64,000 bases of DNA, taken from assembly GCA_028023455.1 (NCBI GenBank), contig JAQFVV010000012.1, forward strand, positions 6,172,499 to 6,236,498, in the 5' to 3' direction. The position numbers were made by a program, and so were the translations under genes. Under the pieces are notes generated by a model. The model did not search any database, had not been told where the DNA came from, and saw nothing but the letters and a program-made list of their open reading frames with translations. This DNA comes from Epiperipatus broadwayi. Taxonomy: Eukaryota; Onychophora; Udeonychophora; Euonychophora; Peripatidae. Of this stretch, positions 35,156 through 46,239 are shown in pieces; within the stretch, counting starts at the first letter, position 1, and every line of letters starts with the position of its first letter.

Positions 35156-35652
35156 CCCTACAGCAACTTCTCTCAATGGACATTATTTACATAACATTAC
35201 AATAAATATAATTATTAAAATACATTAAATAAAATTAGTAAAATACATATATGTACATAAAACTGATTAAACTTATTACAATCTTTTTTTCTCCTTTTCA
35301 TAATATATATTTATAAATAATCTAAAAAAAATTAATAATAATAATTTCTTCCTTTTATTTTATTTTCATGGTTTAAAGGTCCAGAACAATTAGGGGTAAA
35401 ATGGGCATTATTAGGATTATTGTAAACTTTAGCGTTTTAATTTTAAAAATAAAAGGAAGGAATTATTATTATTGAGTTTTTTTAAATTAGATTTATGAAT
35501 ATATATTATGAGAGAAGATGAAAAGACTGTAATAAAATTAATCATTTTTATGTACATATATGTATTTTACTAATTATATTTAATGTATTTTAATAATTAT
35601 ATTTATTATATTGTTATGTAAATAATATCCATTAGGGGGAGTTGCTGTAGGG
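35156..35652. repeat. central palindrome of the inverted duplication
   Basis: Left arm from CCTACAGCAACTTCTCTCAA; right arm ending GGGGGAGTTGCTGTAGG. Arms run about 220-235 bp and are well matched, for example ATTATTTACATAACAT against ATGTTATGTAAATAAT. The loop is about 40 bp (35,393-35,431) with TTAGGGGTAAAATGGGC. The palindrome separates the minus-oriented LINE from the Tigger and plus-oriented LINE pieces. Confidence 0.75.
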
Positions 35653-37059
35653 TGTTTGCATCCCAGTGAGTTTATCAATTATTCAAGCTAAGGCTCTTAG
35701 TTTGCATGAATATTGGAAGACAGAATTAAAAAAGAGTGCTGTTGAATTTGTAGCAAGCAATGGATGTTTTCACAAATTTAAAATGTTTACATAATATTAA
35801 ATGTACTAGGGAAGGTGCCAGTGCAGATAAGAAAGCTGCCAGTGAATTTATTTCCACTTTCTTGGGTATCATTAAAGATGGAGCTTGTTTTCTATGCCTA
35901 GTCTTCAATGTAGATGAAACAGGATTATTTTGGAAAAAGATGCCTGCATGTACATATTTAGCAAAGGAAGAATCAGTTGCACCTGGGCATAAACCTTCTA
36001 AAAACAGATTAAAATTGCTTCTTGGAGGTAATTTAGCTGGTGATTTTAAATTTAAACCAATGCTAATTTATCAGACAGAAAATCCTACAGCATTGAAAGA
36101 AACAGATAAAAGAATGCTTCCAGTCATTTGGAAATCAAATCCTAAAGCCTGGGCTACTGCACAGCTTTTTCAAGATTGGTTCTCACATCATTTTACGCTT
36201 TCTTTAGACAATATTTTAGTGAGAATAATTTATTATTTAAAACACTATTGCTCTTAGTCAATTCTCCTGGACATCCAAAATCCTGCAAAATTTATATCCA
36301 GAAGTTAATGTGTTTAATCCCTCCCAATACCACAGTACAAACTATGGACCAAACTGTGATAGCTACTTTTATGTGGTATTATATGAGAAGATTAATGACT
36401 CAAGCAATCAAGGCAATTGACAAGGAAGGTGGACCTACCCTAAAAGATTTTTGGAAAAGTTATAATACATGGAATGCAATAAATATATCCATAAATGATG
36501 AATGCTTCTATGGACATTGAAGAAATTCCTGAAGAGATCTCAACTGAAATAGTCATTATAATGAATGAATTAAATTTAGATGTTAGTGATGAAGATTTTG
36601 ATGAGTTAATGCAATCTCACTCAGAACCTCTCTTAAATGAAGACTTGATTAAACTACAAGAGATGAATTGAAATACAAATGATGAAAGACCTAATAATGA
36701 ACTTATTGTTAAGAATTTGACAATCAAGAATATGAATGAAGCCTTTATGCATCTTGACAAAATTTTGACCATCATGGAATAATATGATGCCAATGGAGAG
36801 CATATATCTCATGTATGAAGGACAATAGAAAAAGACACAAAATGTTAGATAATTCCTTAGCAAGAGAAGAAAAAGAATACAATTCAATTAACTCTTGATA
36901 AATTTGTAAACAAAACTCCAGATACTAATCAATAAAAAATAAATACTATATTTTGAAAATCCTTTTTGATGTTTTTTTTACATACCTTTACTTACAAACA
37001 ATTTCAACTTCCAAACACACATCAGAAACCAATAAAGTTCATAATTAGGGGACTGCCTG
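35653..37059 (+). pseudogene. Tigger (pogo-superfamily) transposase, broken
   Basis: Frames in order: an N-terminal DNA-binding-side remnant (ALSLHEYWKTELKKSAVEF near 35,690); GASADKKAASEF; VFNVDETGLFWKKMPACTY with the first catalytic Asp; LLLGGNLAGDFKFKPMLIY; then, after a frame change, NNLLFKTLLLLVNSPGHP, where the family has LLDNAPGHP, so the second catalytic Asp has become Val; PPNTTVQTMDQTVIATF; and an acidic C-terminus (DVSDEDFDELMQSHSEPL, about 36,500-36,671) with a degraded tail to 36,930. The right terminal repeat, CAGGCAGTCCCCTAATTATG in reverse complement, ends at 37,059. The left end is replaced by the palindrome. Inactive. Confidence 0.85.
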
Positions 37060-37149
37060 CATATATTTTTGATGATAATAATTACAAAATACATACACTT
37101 TTAATAAAAATATTGAATTTGTCATAGAATGAACTTAATAAAAGTTTCA

Positions 37150-38415
37150 TAAAAAGTACTATAGGGGGAGGTATGGTGTAGAGATACCGTTAAATTGCTT
37201 GGAGAAAAAATTGTTAAATGAAGCAAAGAAAAGAAAGGGTTTGGTAAAAAAACTAACAGTATTTTCATATAATAAATATGATGTAGCTAGAATAGTATGG
37301 AAGGAAGTTGCAGTAGCTGGGTTAACATATGGTAATGATGCATTACGTGTTAGTAAAAGGGTTTTAGATTATTTAGAGAAAGTGTACAAAGGGAAGTAGG
37401 ACGACATACATTAGATGCAGAGATGTGGACAGCAAAGGAGGCAATTCAAGGAGAAATGGGATGGTCAAGTTTTTATATGAGAGATGCAAAAAGTAAAATG
37501 AAAATGTTTGGTAGGTTGCAGTTTATGGATAGTAAAAGAATAGCAAAAATAGTGTTCAATTGGGTTATGAGTAAAGGGAAGGTAACAAGATGGGTGAGAA
37601 AGGTAATGCGGTATGAGAAAGATTTGAATAAAGAATTTATATCAGTATACTTATATAAAAGGTGGGATGATTGTGTTAGGAGGATTGTTGAGTGTTATAG
37701 TGGTAAGGAATGGGATAAAAGAATAGAAGCATTAATAAAAAATAGGGAGTTGGAGAGATGGAGAACTAGTATGGAGGGTAAGAAGAGTTTAAATATATAT
37801 AAAAATAAAAAAGAATATAATTTATGATAATAGTAAGGAAAGTAGTTTATTATTTAAGGCTCAAACGGGATCCTTAGCAACAAGAGAATATACATGTAAA
37901 TGGAAAACTATGGATGATTTAGTGTGCAAATTGTGTAAGGAAGGTATAGAAAATATTAGGCACCTGTTGATTGAATGTAAATGCTTGAAAGCAGAAATGG
38001 TACAGATAATGAAGTTATGGGAGAATAGACATGAACAAAGTGACTATACAGAAAGTGAGTTATTAGTTTTTATGTTGGGTTTGCGAAGAGATAAAGGGGA
38101 CTTAGATATAAAGGCCATAGAGTTGACAAAGATTATGTTGTGGAAATGGGATGGGGCAGAATATGGGAAGACATAAGAGTGGGGAATGGAAAATAAAGTG
38201 GCTAACAGGTTTATCTGGGCATAATTGCTGAGATATTCTTGACTTCGTTTAAGGAGAAGCCAAATACATCACATCACATGTGATTAAGTAAAAAGAAACA
38301 TTTTGAAAAGGTTCCATTAAGAAATGAGAGCCAAGTTGATGTATTAAATTTTTTATTTAATTTATAGTGAGTTATCTGTTTCAATATTGTTTTAAATTGA
38401 TTATTTTTAATTATT
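37150..38415 (+). pseudogene. C-terminal half of the same LINE family (right arm)
   Basis: Conserved frames: VARIVWKEVAVAGLTYGND at 37,280; MWTAKEAIQGEMGWSSFYM at 37,423; and MDDLVCKLCKEGIENIRHLL at 37,910 with the C-x2-C...H...C cluster, matching 31,188-31,460 on the other strand. The 3' UTR (GAGTGGGGAATGG, then CTTGACTTCGTTTAAGGAG) ends in ACATCACATCACATG at about 38,282; similarity to the left arm continues to about 38,415. Frameshifts and stops separate the pieces. The upstream RT half is absent, replaced by Tigger. Confidence 0.75.
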
Positions 38416-38419
38416 ATTA

Positions 38420-38640
38420 TAAAGATTAGTGTATAGGCATAAACTGACATTTAATTTTATATCTTGTGGGTGATATTTTATTCATTCCTATTCCACATTA
38501 TTCTAGCAGATTTATTTTGCTTTTTTATTTTAAATGAGATAATATAGGTTTAAATATTATATTTATTATTCTGAATATACATATATAAGAATATGTTTAT
38601 AATCATTTTATTCACACATCCATATTCATTCTGCTTTCAA
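38420..38640. other. AT-rich spacer
   Basis: Nothing is recognised between the LINE arm and the RTE-like relic. Confidence 0.5.
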
Positions 38641-38859
38641 AAAAACAACTGATTTCAATCAAGAACTATCAGGCAACTGAGAAGAAAGATCATGATGTTC
38701 ATTAATTTTAAACTCAGATGTAAAAGCCAATAAATTCATGACACTGGCTTATGGATTAATGAGAAGCCTATCAATATTCATATCCTTTATTAATAATCAC
38801 ACACTAATAACAGCTGCAACAATAAGAATGTATGGAGTGAACATTAGGAATTTTCCCTG

Positions 38860-40085
38860 CTCAGTTCCTTTAAGGTTTCTGAGAGAAATCAAAGGGTCTC
38901 ATTTCAGTTGTATACAAAATTTTACCAAAATAATTACAACTTGTCTACAAGAAAACAAGTTGAATTTAAAAGTGATTTTAGTCCAGTGAATCATAACCAA
39001 GTATTGAGAGAAGTTATAGAAAAAACCAATGACTGTGAGTTGTCATGATGCTTTGGATTTGTAGATTATGAAAAGGCATTTGATTCTAAAAGCAATTTCT
39101 TCAGTGATTGAAACATTGGATCATCAAAGTATAGACCCAGGACATTGTAATATTTTGAAGAATATTTATAAAAATGCAACAGCAACAATTATATTACATA
39201 ATGATACTAAAAAGATTAACATTGAGAAAGGTGTTTGACAGATGACTCCATATCTTCATTACAGCAGTTTTGTAAGAAGTATTTTGTGGACTAAAATGGG
39301 AAGCTAAGGGAATAAAAGTAAATGGATATTATTTAAGTCATCTGGATTTTGCAGGTGATGTGGTTGTTTTTGCAAATAATTCTTTAGAGCTTCAGGAAAT
39401 GTTGCATAAGTTATCAGATGACAATAAGAAAGTAGGATTCAAATAAATGTTAAAAAGGCTAAAGTAATGTTTAAGGGATTTTCTCAAAATAAGAAAATAA
39501 ACATTGATAATGATGAGTTGGAAGAAGTTAACAACTGCAAATATTTTGATCAGATCATTATTACAGATGGAAACATAATGTATAAAATATTAATCATAGA
39601 ATCAACTTGATTGAAGTGCTTTTGGTAAAAATAACTTAATAATAAAAGGAAATATGGGTATGTGTTTGAAAAAGAAGGTTTTTTTTTAAATAAATGTGTT
39701 ACCATTTATTACATATGGATCTGAGACTTGAACACTTAATAGAAGAGCAGTACAGAGACTTCAGATCACTCTCAAAGTATGGAGAGAAGTATGTTAAAAG
39801 TAACAAAGAGAGATTGAAAACAAGATACATGGGCGAGAAAGCAAACAGGATGTTATTGATATCATTGAAAGAAGTAAAAAGACAAGTGGAGTTAGGCTAA
39901 ATATATTGTTAGAAGAGATGATAATAGATGAATGGTTGAAATATTAAAACTGAATTCCAAGAGATTATAAAAGACCTAGAAAGAGACCGCATGTTAAATG
40001 GCTGGATTGACATGGAAGAAAAAAGCTAGAGATGAGAAAAGATGAGTTGAACTTAGAGAGATCATCCTGGGGTGGATCATTAATG
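38860..40085 (+). pseudogene. RTE-like LINE reverse transcriptase, broken
   Basis: Blocks in order, across several frames: FTKIITT near 38,920; FVDYEKAFDS at 39,058 (RT motif with the first catalytic Asp); LDFAGDVVVFANN at about 39,341, where the family has (Y/F)ADD, so the catalytic pair is altered to GD; INVKKAKVMFKGFSQNKK; a 'thumb' region with LEEVNNCKYF; and the C-terminal VRRDDNR-W-EILN-IPRDYKRPRKRPHVKWL segment (39,905-40,020). These blocks typify the endonuclease-reverse transcriptase group abundant in invertebrates. Start may extend upstream to about 38,640. Pseudogene. Confidence 0.8.
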
Positions 40086-40089
40086 ATTA

Positions 40090-40800
40090 AAAATGATGAT
40101 GTTATAATCATATATCTTATCACAAATTTAGATTAAACTCAAATAAAATTGAGAACTTTTATTAGACAGCATGTCATTTTCCTATGAATTATTTTAGGTA
40201 GATGATATAAACCATAATTGTGGACTAAGAAAAAAATATTTTTGCTTTTTAATGCATTAATCCTCAAATTACATGAAAGCATTTCTAAAATATATATATA
40301 TTGTACCATATATATATATGTATCATTTTAAGGTTTGCTATTATTGAGATATAGATCTTTAAACAGAGGGCGTTACTGGATATTTGTAATTGTATAATGG
40401 TTTGTATATTTTCTATAATTATTTCAGTTAGTGTTAACAGTAACTTTCTTTTCATATATATATGCCTATGTACGTATGGGTACAATATATATATAATCTT
40501 AAAATGTGAAATTTTTTTCACAAAATTCTAAAACTATACTTTTACATGTGGTTAAGAATATTTACTTTAAATTGTGAAATTATGGACTTAGATTAATTTT
40601 TTTTGTTTCATTTTGTTTAACTAATTATTATAAAATTTCACATACTTTTACCAGTATTTTGAAGGATTAGAATTGTTTTAGTAAATATACTATGGCTTGG
40701 TTTTTGTAGAATCAATAATTTTAAATATCAAGATAATTACTGTAATTATTTGGTAGTCTTATTATTGAAAATATATACCTGCTAATAGATTAAGAAGCAT
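40090..40800. other. AT-rich spacer
   Basis: TA microsatellite occurs at about 40,291-40,320 and again near 40,455-40,495. No gene is recognised. Confidence 0.55.
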
Positions 40801-40805
40801 AGTCA

Positions 40806-40903
40806 ATGCGTTGGTGGCCTAGTGGTTAGCATATCTGCCTTCCAAGCAGCTGGCCCGAGTTGCTTACCGGTCAACGCATTTGACATATAATAATAATAAA
40901 AAA
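40806..40903 (+). repeat. tRNA-Gly(TCC)-derived SINE, nearly tRNA-shaped
   Basis: 40,808-40,878 folds like tRNA-Gly: acceptor GCGTTGG against TCAACGC (six of seven pairs), D arm, anticodon stem CTGC-CTTCCAA-GCAG (anticodon TCC). The T arm is one base short and its loop reads TTGCTTA in place of TTCGATT, so internal promoter and folding are damaged. The trailing CATTTGACATATAATAATAA matches the SINE tail, and AAGCATA flanks both sides as a possible target-site duplication. Confidence 0.75.
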
Positions 40904-40904
40904 A

Positions 40905-42060
40905 AGCATAAAAATTAAATGCTTTCATGTGAGCAAGTTGTAATGTTAAGTGAATTGATTTTATTATTTTAAAAATAATGTTATATAAGTATATCGTAAT
41001 GGCCAGCTTATCTATGTTTAAATTCATTTTTAATTGATTACGTGCCAACTGATATTAAACAATAGGAAATATACAGGCACATAATCTTTATTTAATAGAA
41101 TTCAAAATATTTTCTTAAATATGTGATTATGATGATGACTACATAATACCATTTGCAATACCTGGCCCAATCACATAGAACATAAGCTACTCCTGATGAA
41201 ATGAACATGTAATTAATATGCAGACTAGACAATATTACACATAAAGAAGTTAACACATTATTCAAACAAATAAAAAAAAACAATAGTTTATTTACAAAGT
41301 ATCATAATTCTCAGACAAAGATATATTGTTATCTTATCCTAAACCTGTTTACACTATAGGCTATCATAACAATTTATGACAATTTACTTTATATTTTGAT
41401 TACCTTTATCACTATAATTTAATAACCCTAATTGTCTTAATACAACATTTCTTCACTACCTTTTACGTTTTAGTTCACACACATGCTGAAAAACAAATAT
41501 GTAACAATTTATAGTTATTTATAAAGAATCCAAAGTTTATTTTGATTTAATTTTAAAATATTAATCTTTCAATTACATATTATAATACTAAAGTGATTCC
41601 ATGATCAAGTACATTGGTCATAGAGTAAATCCCTGGCCTTTAATACACCCTGGGAATAATCCTATACATGGTTGAACCTCACAAATCCAATACATTTATT
41701 TATATCAGCTTTATGGCCTAGTTACACATGTATATCTCATATGGGATTATTACAATCAGTACACATTTTTTTACAATGATAATGTTATGGGGTGGACATT
41801 TTAGGTTTGAATTCTGAGTTAGTCATACAACCTAATTACTGAAATAGTTCTTTTGGATCTGATCTCAAATTTAATACTAACTCAACCTAATTATATGAGA
41901 TGATTTCTTTTAAAACTGACCTTGAATTTACAAAATAAACCATTAATAAATTCACCATATAGATGTAGTATGTTTTAATCATTCATCAATGATCTCAACA
42001 ACTGCATTTGCATTATAAATTCTATAAGTATAAAATATAATTATCAAAATAAACAACCTT
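40905..42060. other. AT-rich spacer, possible diverged repeats
   Basis: No gene is recognised. 41,575-41,940 is a slightly less AT-rich patch with a tRNA-like GTTTGAATTC (B-box-like) at about 41,808, perhaps an old SINE. The minus frame 41,092-41,283 has no domain. Confidence 0.45.
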
Positions 42061-42066
42061 TAGAGC

Positions 42067-44322
42067 AAGAGTTCCCAAACTTTTTTCTGCTGCAGACCCC
42101 TTTACCAAAATCTTTTAAAACCATCGACCCCCTAGTCATTTACTTTACTTACTCAAATTAATAAATTTGTACAGTACTCAATATTAAATATTTCACTAGA
42201 TATCAAACTTTTTATTTTAATCATTTGTAATTAATGATTGAAAAAGATAAAAAGACTATGGAATATTGCGTTATCTTATGCAATATTTAATATCAAAACC
42301 TGCATTAATGAAAATTTAAGCAAAAAAATATGAGGAGAGTTTTTTTTAATTTTTGACATTTATGAAATAAATACATAAATACAAAATAAGTATAAATATT
42401 GAAATCACTTTATTAAAGATAAAAATAAAGTGAAAAAATTAATATATTCAGACAGAATTAAACATCAATAAAATTATAACAATGAAAAATTTTAATCACA
42501 ATTATAAAAATAAGAATACCAAATAAATTAGCTTGGAAAACTGAATTTAATGAGATGGGTACACCTGGCGATCTGTCAAAAATTTATCTATGTCTAGTTT
42601 TAAATTAGTGACTTGAATTCTCAAATTTCCTCATTTTGTGATATACAATCGATTCCGTACTGAAGCAGATTTAAAATTTCACTGAAGCCTCTCTCTACCA
42701 GATATGATAGATTGAAATGCTAGCAAATACTTTTATACAACAGTCTATAGAGCCCAGTACAGAAATGGAATATCTTGTTGCAGTCAAAACTTTTGATAAT
42801 CCTATTTGAATTGTACCTTGAGATCCTTGTTTGTGCTGATGGTTATAAGCTCATCTTTTACAATTATATTTGGCTCTGCACTAGTAGAATATGGATTTAT
42901 TAGCCAGTCTGGTATTTCCAATGATAGAATATCTTCAAACCTAGTAGTAGAGCCTCCAATTTTGTTTGATGTACAGCAAGATGTTTTCTTCTTAAATTGT
43001 GCCTATCTTAAATAAGCTGGGAAACTAGGAAAGCTCAGATCTTGCAACATTTTGCTTAAAAAACATTAATCTGGCAACAAAAGTCAATAAAGACAGATTT
43101 TCCTTTGATAAGGTTCAATTTGTCTTCTTACAGTCATAAATTAACATCATTAAATTTGTCAAATATACTTGTTTTAGTCTTAAGTAAAAAAAATTTCAAA
43201 CTGGAATCCTCATCTTTCAAAAACTGTAAAACAGATTGAAAAATTGCAAAAGATCTCACCAAACATAAACCTTTTGAAAGACAGTAGGCTTCAGTATGGA
43301 GAACCAGTTGATAGAAATCTTCATCACTTTCCTTGCATAATTAAGCAAACAGTTTAGTATTCAAAGCATTTCTCCGAATTTTGTTCACAGCTGTTATCAC
43401 AAACTGAAGTGATTGTTGCATTTTATCACTAAGGTTCTTGGCTACTAAATGTTGCCTATGGATTATGCAGTAAACTGTAATCACTTCAAGTATGTGTTAT
43501 TTCAGATAACTTATGAAACTATGATAATGACCAACCATAGCTGGTGCTCCATCTGTCACAACAGATATTTATATTTGTCAATAGAATCACTATTTCCCTG
43601 AAAAATAGTTCCATTAAATTAAAAATCGATTTGCCTCTATTGTCAGTTTCTAAAGTTCTAGAAAAAACAGCTCTTCGTGCATTCCCTAATCTTGAATAAA
43701 GTGAGCCTTTGCCAGCAACAAAACTTCATTACTGGGTAATGTTGACTCATCCAATTGGAGGGGGAAAACGTTTTTTGCAAATATAAAAGTTTTCCATGTT
43801 ATGACTCATTTTGTCAATACATTTTAAAACTGTTATTGTTCAAAGGAATCCTTTTTATAATATCTTGTACAGATTTGTGGAGTATAGTGTTCAATACCTC
43901 CATAATGGCTGGTAGAATCAGTTTCTCTCCTATGGTGTGTGGCATGACAGACTTCATGATGAGTAGAAAGATGTTGTATGATGCCCTTAATCCATCATCA
44001 TTTTGCTTCAGTTATGAAACAAATATATAGTTCTCTTTGGAAATTTATCTTTAAGTGATTGAAAGTATGACAATTTTTTTCTTTTTTATCAGGGTGAATT
44101 CTGTTCAAATGATCTTCTAGTTTTGATGGATTCATAGCATCATTGCTAAGGACTTTTTCACCGCATATGATGCACATTGGTAAATGTTTGTTTGATAATG
44201 ATGGGACAAATCCTACCTTCAAATAGTCCAAAGTATACTGTCTGCATTTCTTTTTTGGCTTAGTCATATTATTATCATAAGAAATAAAAACTTTTATTAA
44301 TAAACAATTTTGACAACCCCTG
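42067..44322 (-). pseudogene. hAT (ZBED5-like) transposon with broken transposase
   Basis: Ends: CAAGAGTTCCCAAACTTTTT at the left and, in reverse complement, CAGGGGTTGTCAAAATTG at the right, like hAT-Charlie termini. An 8-bp target duplication is not evident. Minus-strand frames: 44,267-43,998 encodes a BED-type zinc finger (C-x2-C...LEDHLNRIH) in a segment starting LSNKHLPMCIICGEKVLS; then LAKAHFIQ near 43,700; SVVTDGAPAMVG at about 43,560, the CTDGAPAM motif; and FYQLVLHTEAYCLSKG near 43,280, equivalent to the LHTEVRWLS block. Multiple stops separate them. Confidence 0.85.
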
Positions 44323-44324
44323 TA

Positions 44325-44965
44325 TTAAAAAAACAATAAAGTATGTACTTACTTGAAACAGAAGATTTTTATTTAAACTCCAATAAATAAACTGTATCCT
44401 CTGATTTTCTTTTTTGTAGTACTGTTCCTCAATAAATAATTATATTCCAAGTTCAAATCACAAAACAAAACAATTTATAGTGTTTTATAAAAGCGTGATC
44501 ATACAAGACTGATAGATTCTGCTAATAGTGAATGTTGTCTCATTTTATTGCGAGCAAATGCAGACATGCAATGGTTTTTCATGTCCGTACTTGCTTTGAT
44601 AAATTCGATAAGACAATGCACAGATATTTAAAGATTTCACTATCTTTTTTTTATCATTAAAATTTATGTATATTTTATTCTAACAAAAAATTCTAAAGAT
44701 GTCATGATGGTTGAAAATATGCTAACTTGAAAGTCTTTTCTGCCTTGATAGATTTCTATTGTTTCTTGGAATTCTCGAACTTTGCAATATTACTTCTATA
44801 AAATATTTTGAATATCTAAAAACTTGATCCTTTTGTGAAACTTATTACGATTCATCATTATTTTTGCATAGTAATAATATAATAATTGATTAAAAATCAA
44901 GCATATATATTATTACATATTTACTTCATACATAATCAATTATATATTTTTGAATAATGACAATA
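44325..44965. other. AT-rich spacer
   Basis: No gene or repeat is recognised beyond homopolymer runs. Confidence 0.5.
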
Positions 44966-44970
44966 ATGAA

Positions 44971-46236
44971 AATAACTAGGACAATGATTACAAGCCTTCC
45001 ACTAGAACAGTGTATTGGAATTTATTGCAATATTGTAAAAATTATTAAATTTTAAACTTTTAAAGCATGATGATAGATTTATCAGATATTAATATTTATT
45101 TCTTCACATTTTAATAGCGAACAACAAAAAGATTTTGTTCATTTTCTGAAGTCAATCTTCTCCTTTTGACATTTTAATAACAAAGTGATGTTTTGTTTTG
45201 AGTAAAATTTAATTTTTAAAATAATTGTGAAATTCAAATGTGACTTTTTAAAATTTATTTCAATCTTAAACAAAAATACTCTTAAATGTATTTAAATTAT
45301 TATATTCTGACATATAATAATGACTCCATACTAAAATAAAAGTTGAAAGCTTACACTAAGTGAAAACAAAAAAAAAATTGCCACAGTGTGAGAGAGTTAA
45401 TATGTAACCAAATAACTGAAATTTATAATTTTATTTCAAACATAATTTTTGTTATTTACATTCAGGCTAAACAATCCACCAATCAGAATTTGTGAATTCA
45501 ATTGTGATTAAAAAGAGACAAGTTTGACTTCTTTGATATGCAAATTATATATCTATAATCCTAAAGGTTTGTCTAATGCTGATATTTTTTTCAACTAATA
45601 ATTTTTATAAAAATGAAGATATCATCATTAGATAGACCTTTAGAAATATAGATATATAATTTGCATATCAAAGAAGTTAGGCCTGCCCCCTTTTGATCAG
45701 AACTGAAGTTACAGTTTCTAACTGGTGGATTGTTTAGCCTGAAGGTAAATAACATAAATTATGTTTAAAAAAAATTATAATTTTCATTCATTTGTTTACA
45801 TATTAATTCTCTCACACTGTGATATTTTTTTTTGTTTTTACTTACTGTAAGATTTCAAGTTTTATTTTAGTATTAAGTTATTATATGTCAGAATATAAAA
45901 ATTTGATTTCATTTAATAGATATTTTTGTTTAGAATTGAAATAAAATTTAAAAATCACATTTGAATTTCACAATTATTTTACAAATGAAATTTTACTCAA
46001 AACAAAGGACCACTTTGTTATTAAGATGTCATAAGAAGCAGATTGACTTCAGAAAATGAACAAACCTTTTTTGTTGTTAGTTTTTAAAATGTGAACAAAT
46101 AAATATCAATATCTGATTAATCTATCAAATTATGCTTTAAAAATTTAAAATTTAATCATTTTTACAATATTGCAATAAATTCTAATACATTGTTTGGGAT
46201 ATTGTGTTAGCAAAGGGCTTGTAATCACTGTCCTAG
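44971..46236. repeat. 1.26-kb palindrome (about 600-bp arms)
   Basis: Outer ends: AACTAGGACAATGATTACAA on the left against TTGTAATCACTGTCCTAGT on the right. Inner matches include CAGGCTAAACAATCCACCA against TGGTGGATTGTTTAGCCTG and CTTTGATATGCAAATTATAT against ATATAATTTGCATATCAAAG. Arms converge near 45,600 with little loop. Identity is visibly below 90%, with indels. No coding frame is recognised. It may be a foldback transposon or an inverted duplication. Confidence 0.8.
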
Positions 46237-46239
46237 TAT

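Larger units (their letters stand above)
30945..35392 (-). repeat. left arm of large inverted duplication
   Basis: Read on the minus strand, this arm contains a LINE and its downstream flank. The flank sequence 'AAAAGGTTCCATTAAGAAAT' and the following 'TTTTAAATTGATTA' recur on the plus strand at 38,312-38,400, beyond the LINE 3' end. Similarity beyond the LINE shows duplication of a larger block rather than two independent LINE insertions. The centre is the palindrome at 35,156-35,652. Confidence 0.55.

Noticed and set aside
38738-38989. 83-codon frame as a host gene
   Set aside because: Its C-terminal half (FTKIITT) belongs to the RTE-like reverse transcriptase relic.
40808-40878. Functional tRNA-Gly(TCC) gene
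   Set aside because: T arm is one base short with an abnormal loop, and the SINE tail follows directly.
43755-44030. 91-codon plus-strand frame
   Set aside because: It is antisense to the hAT transposase relic.
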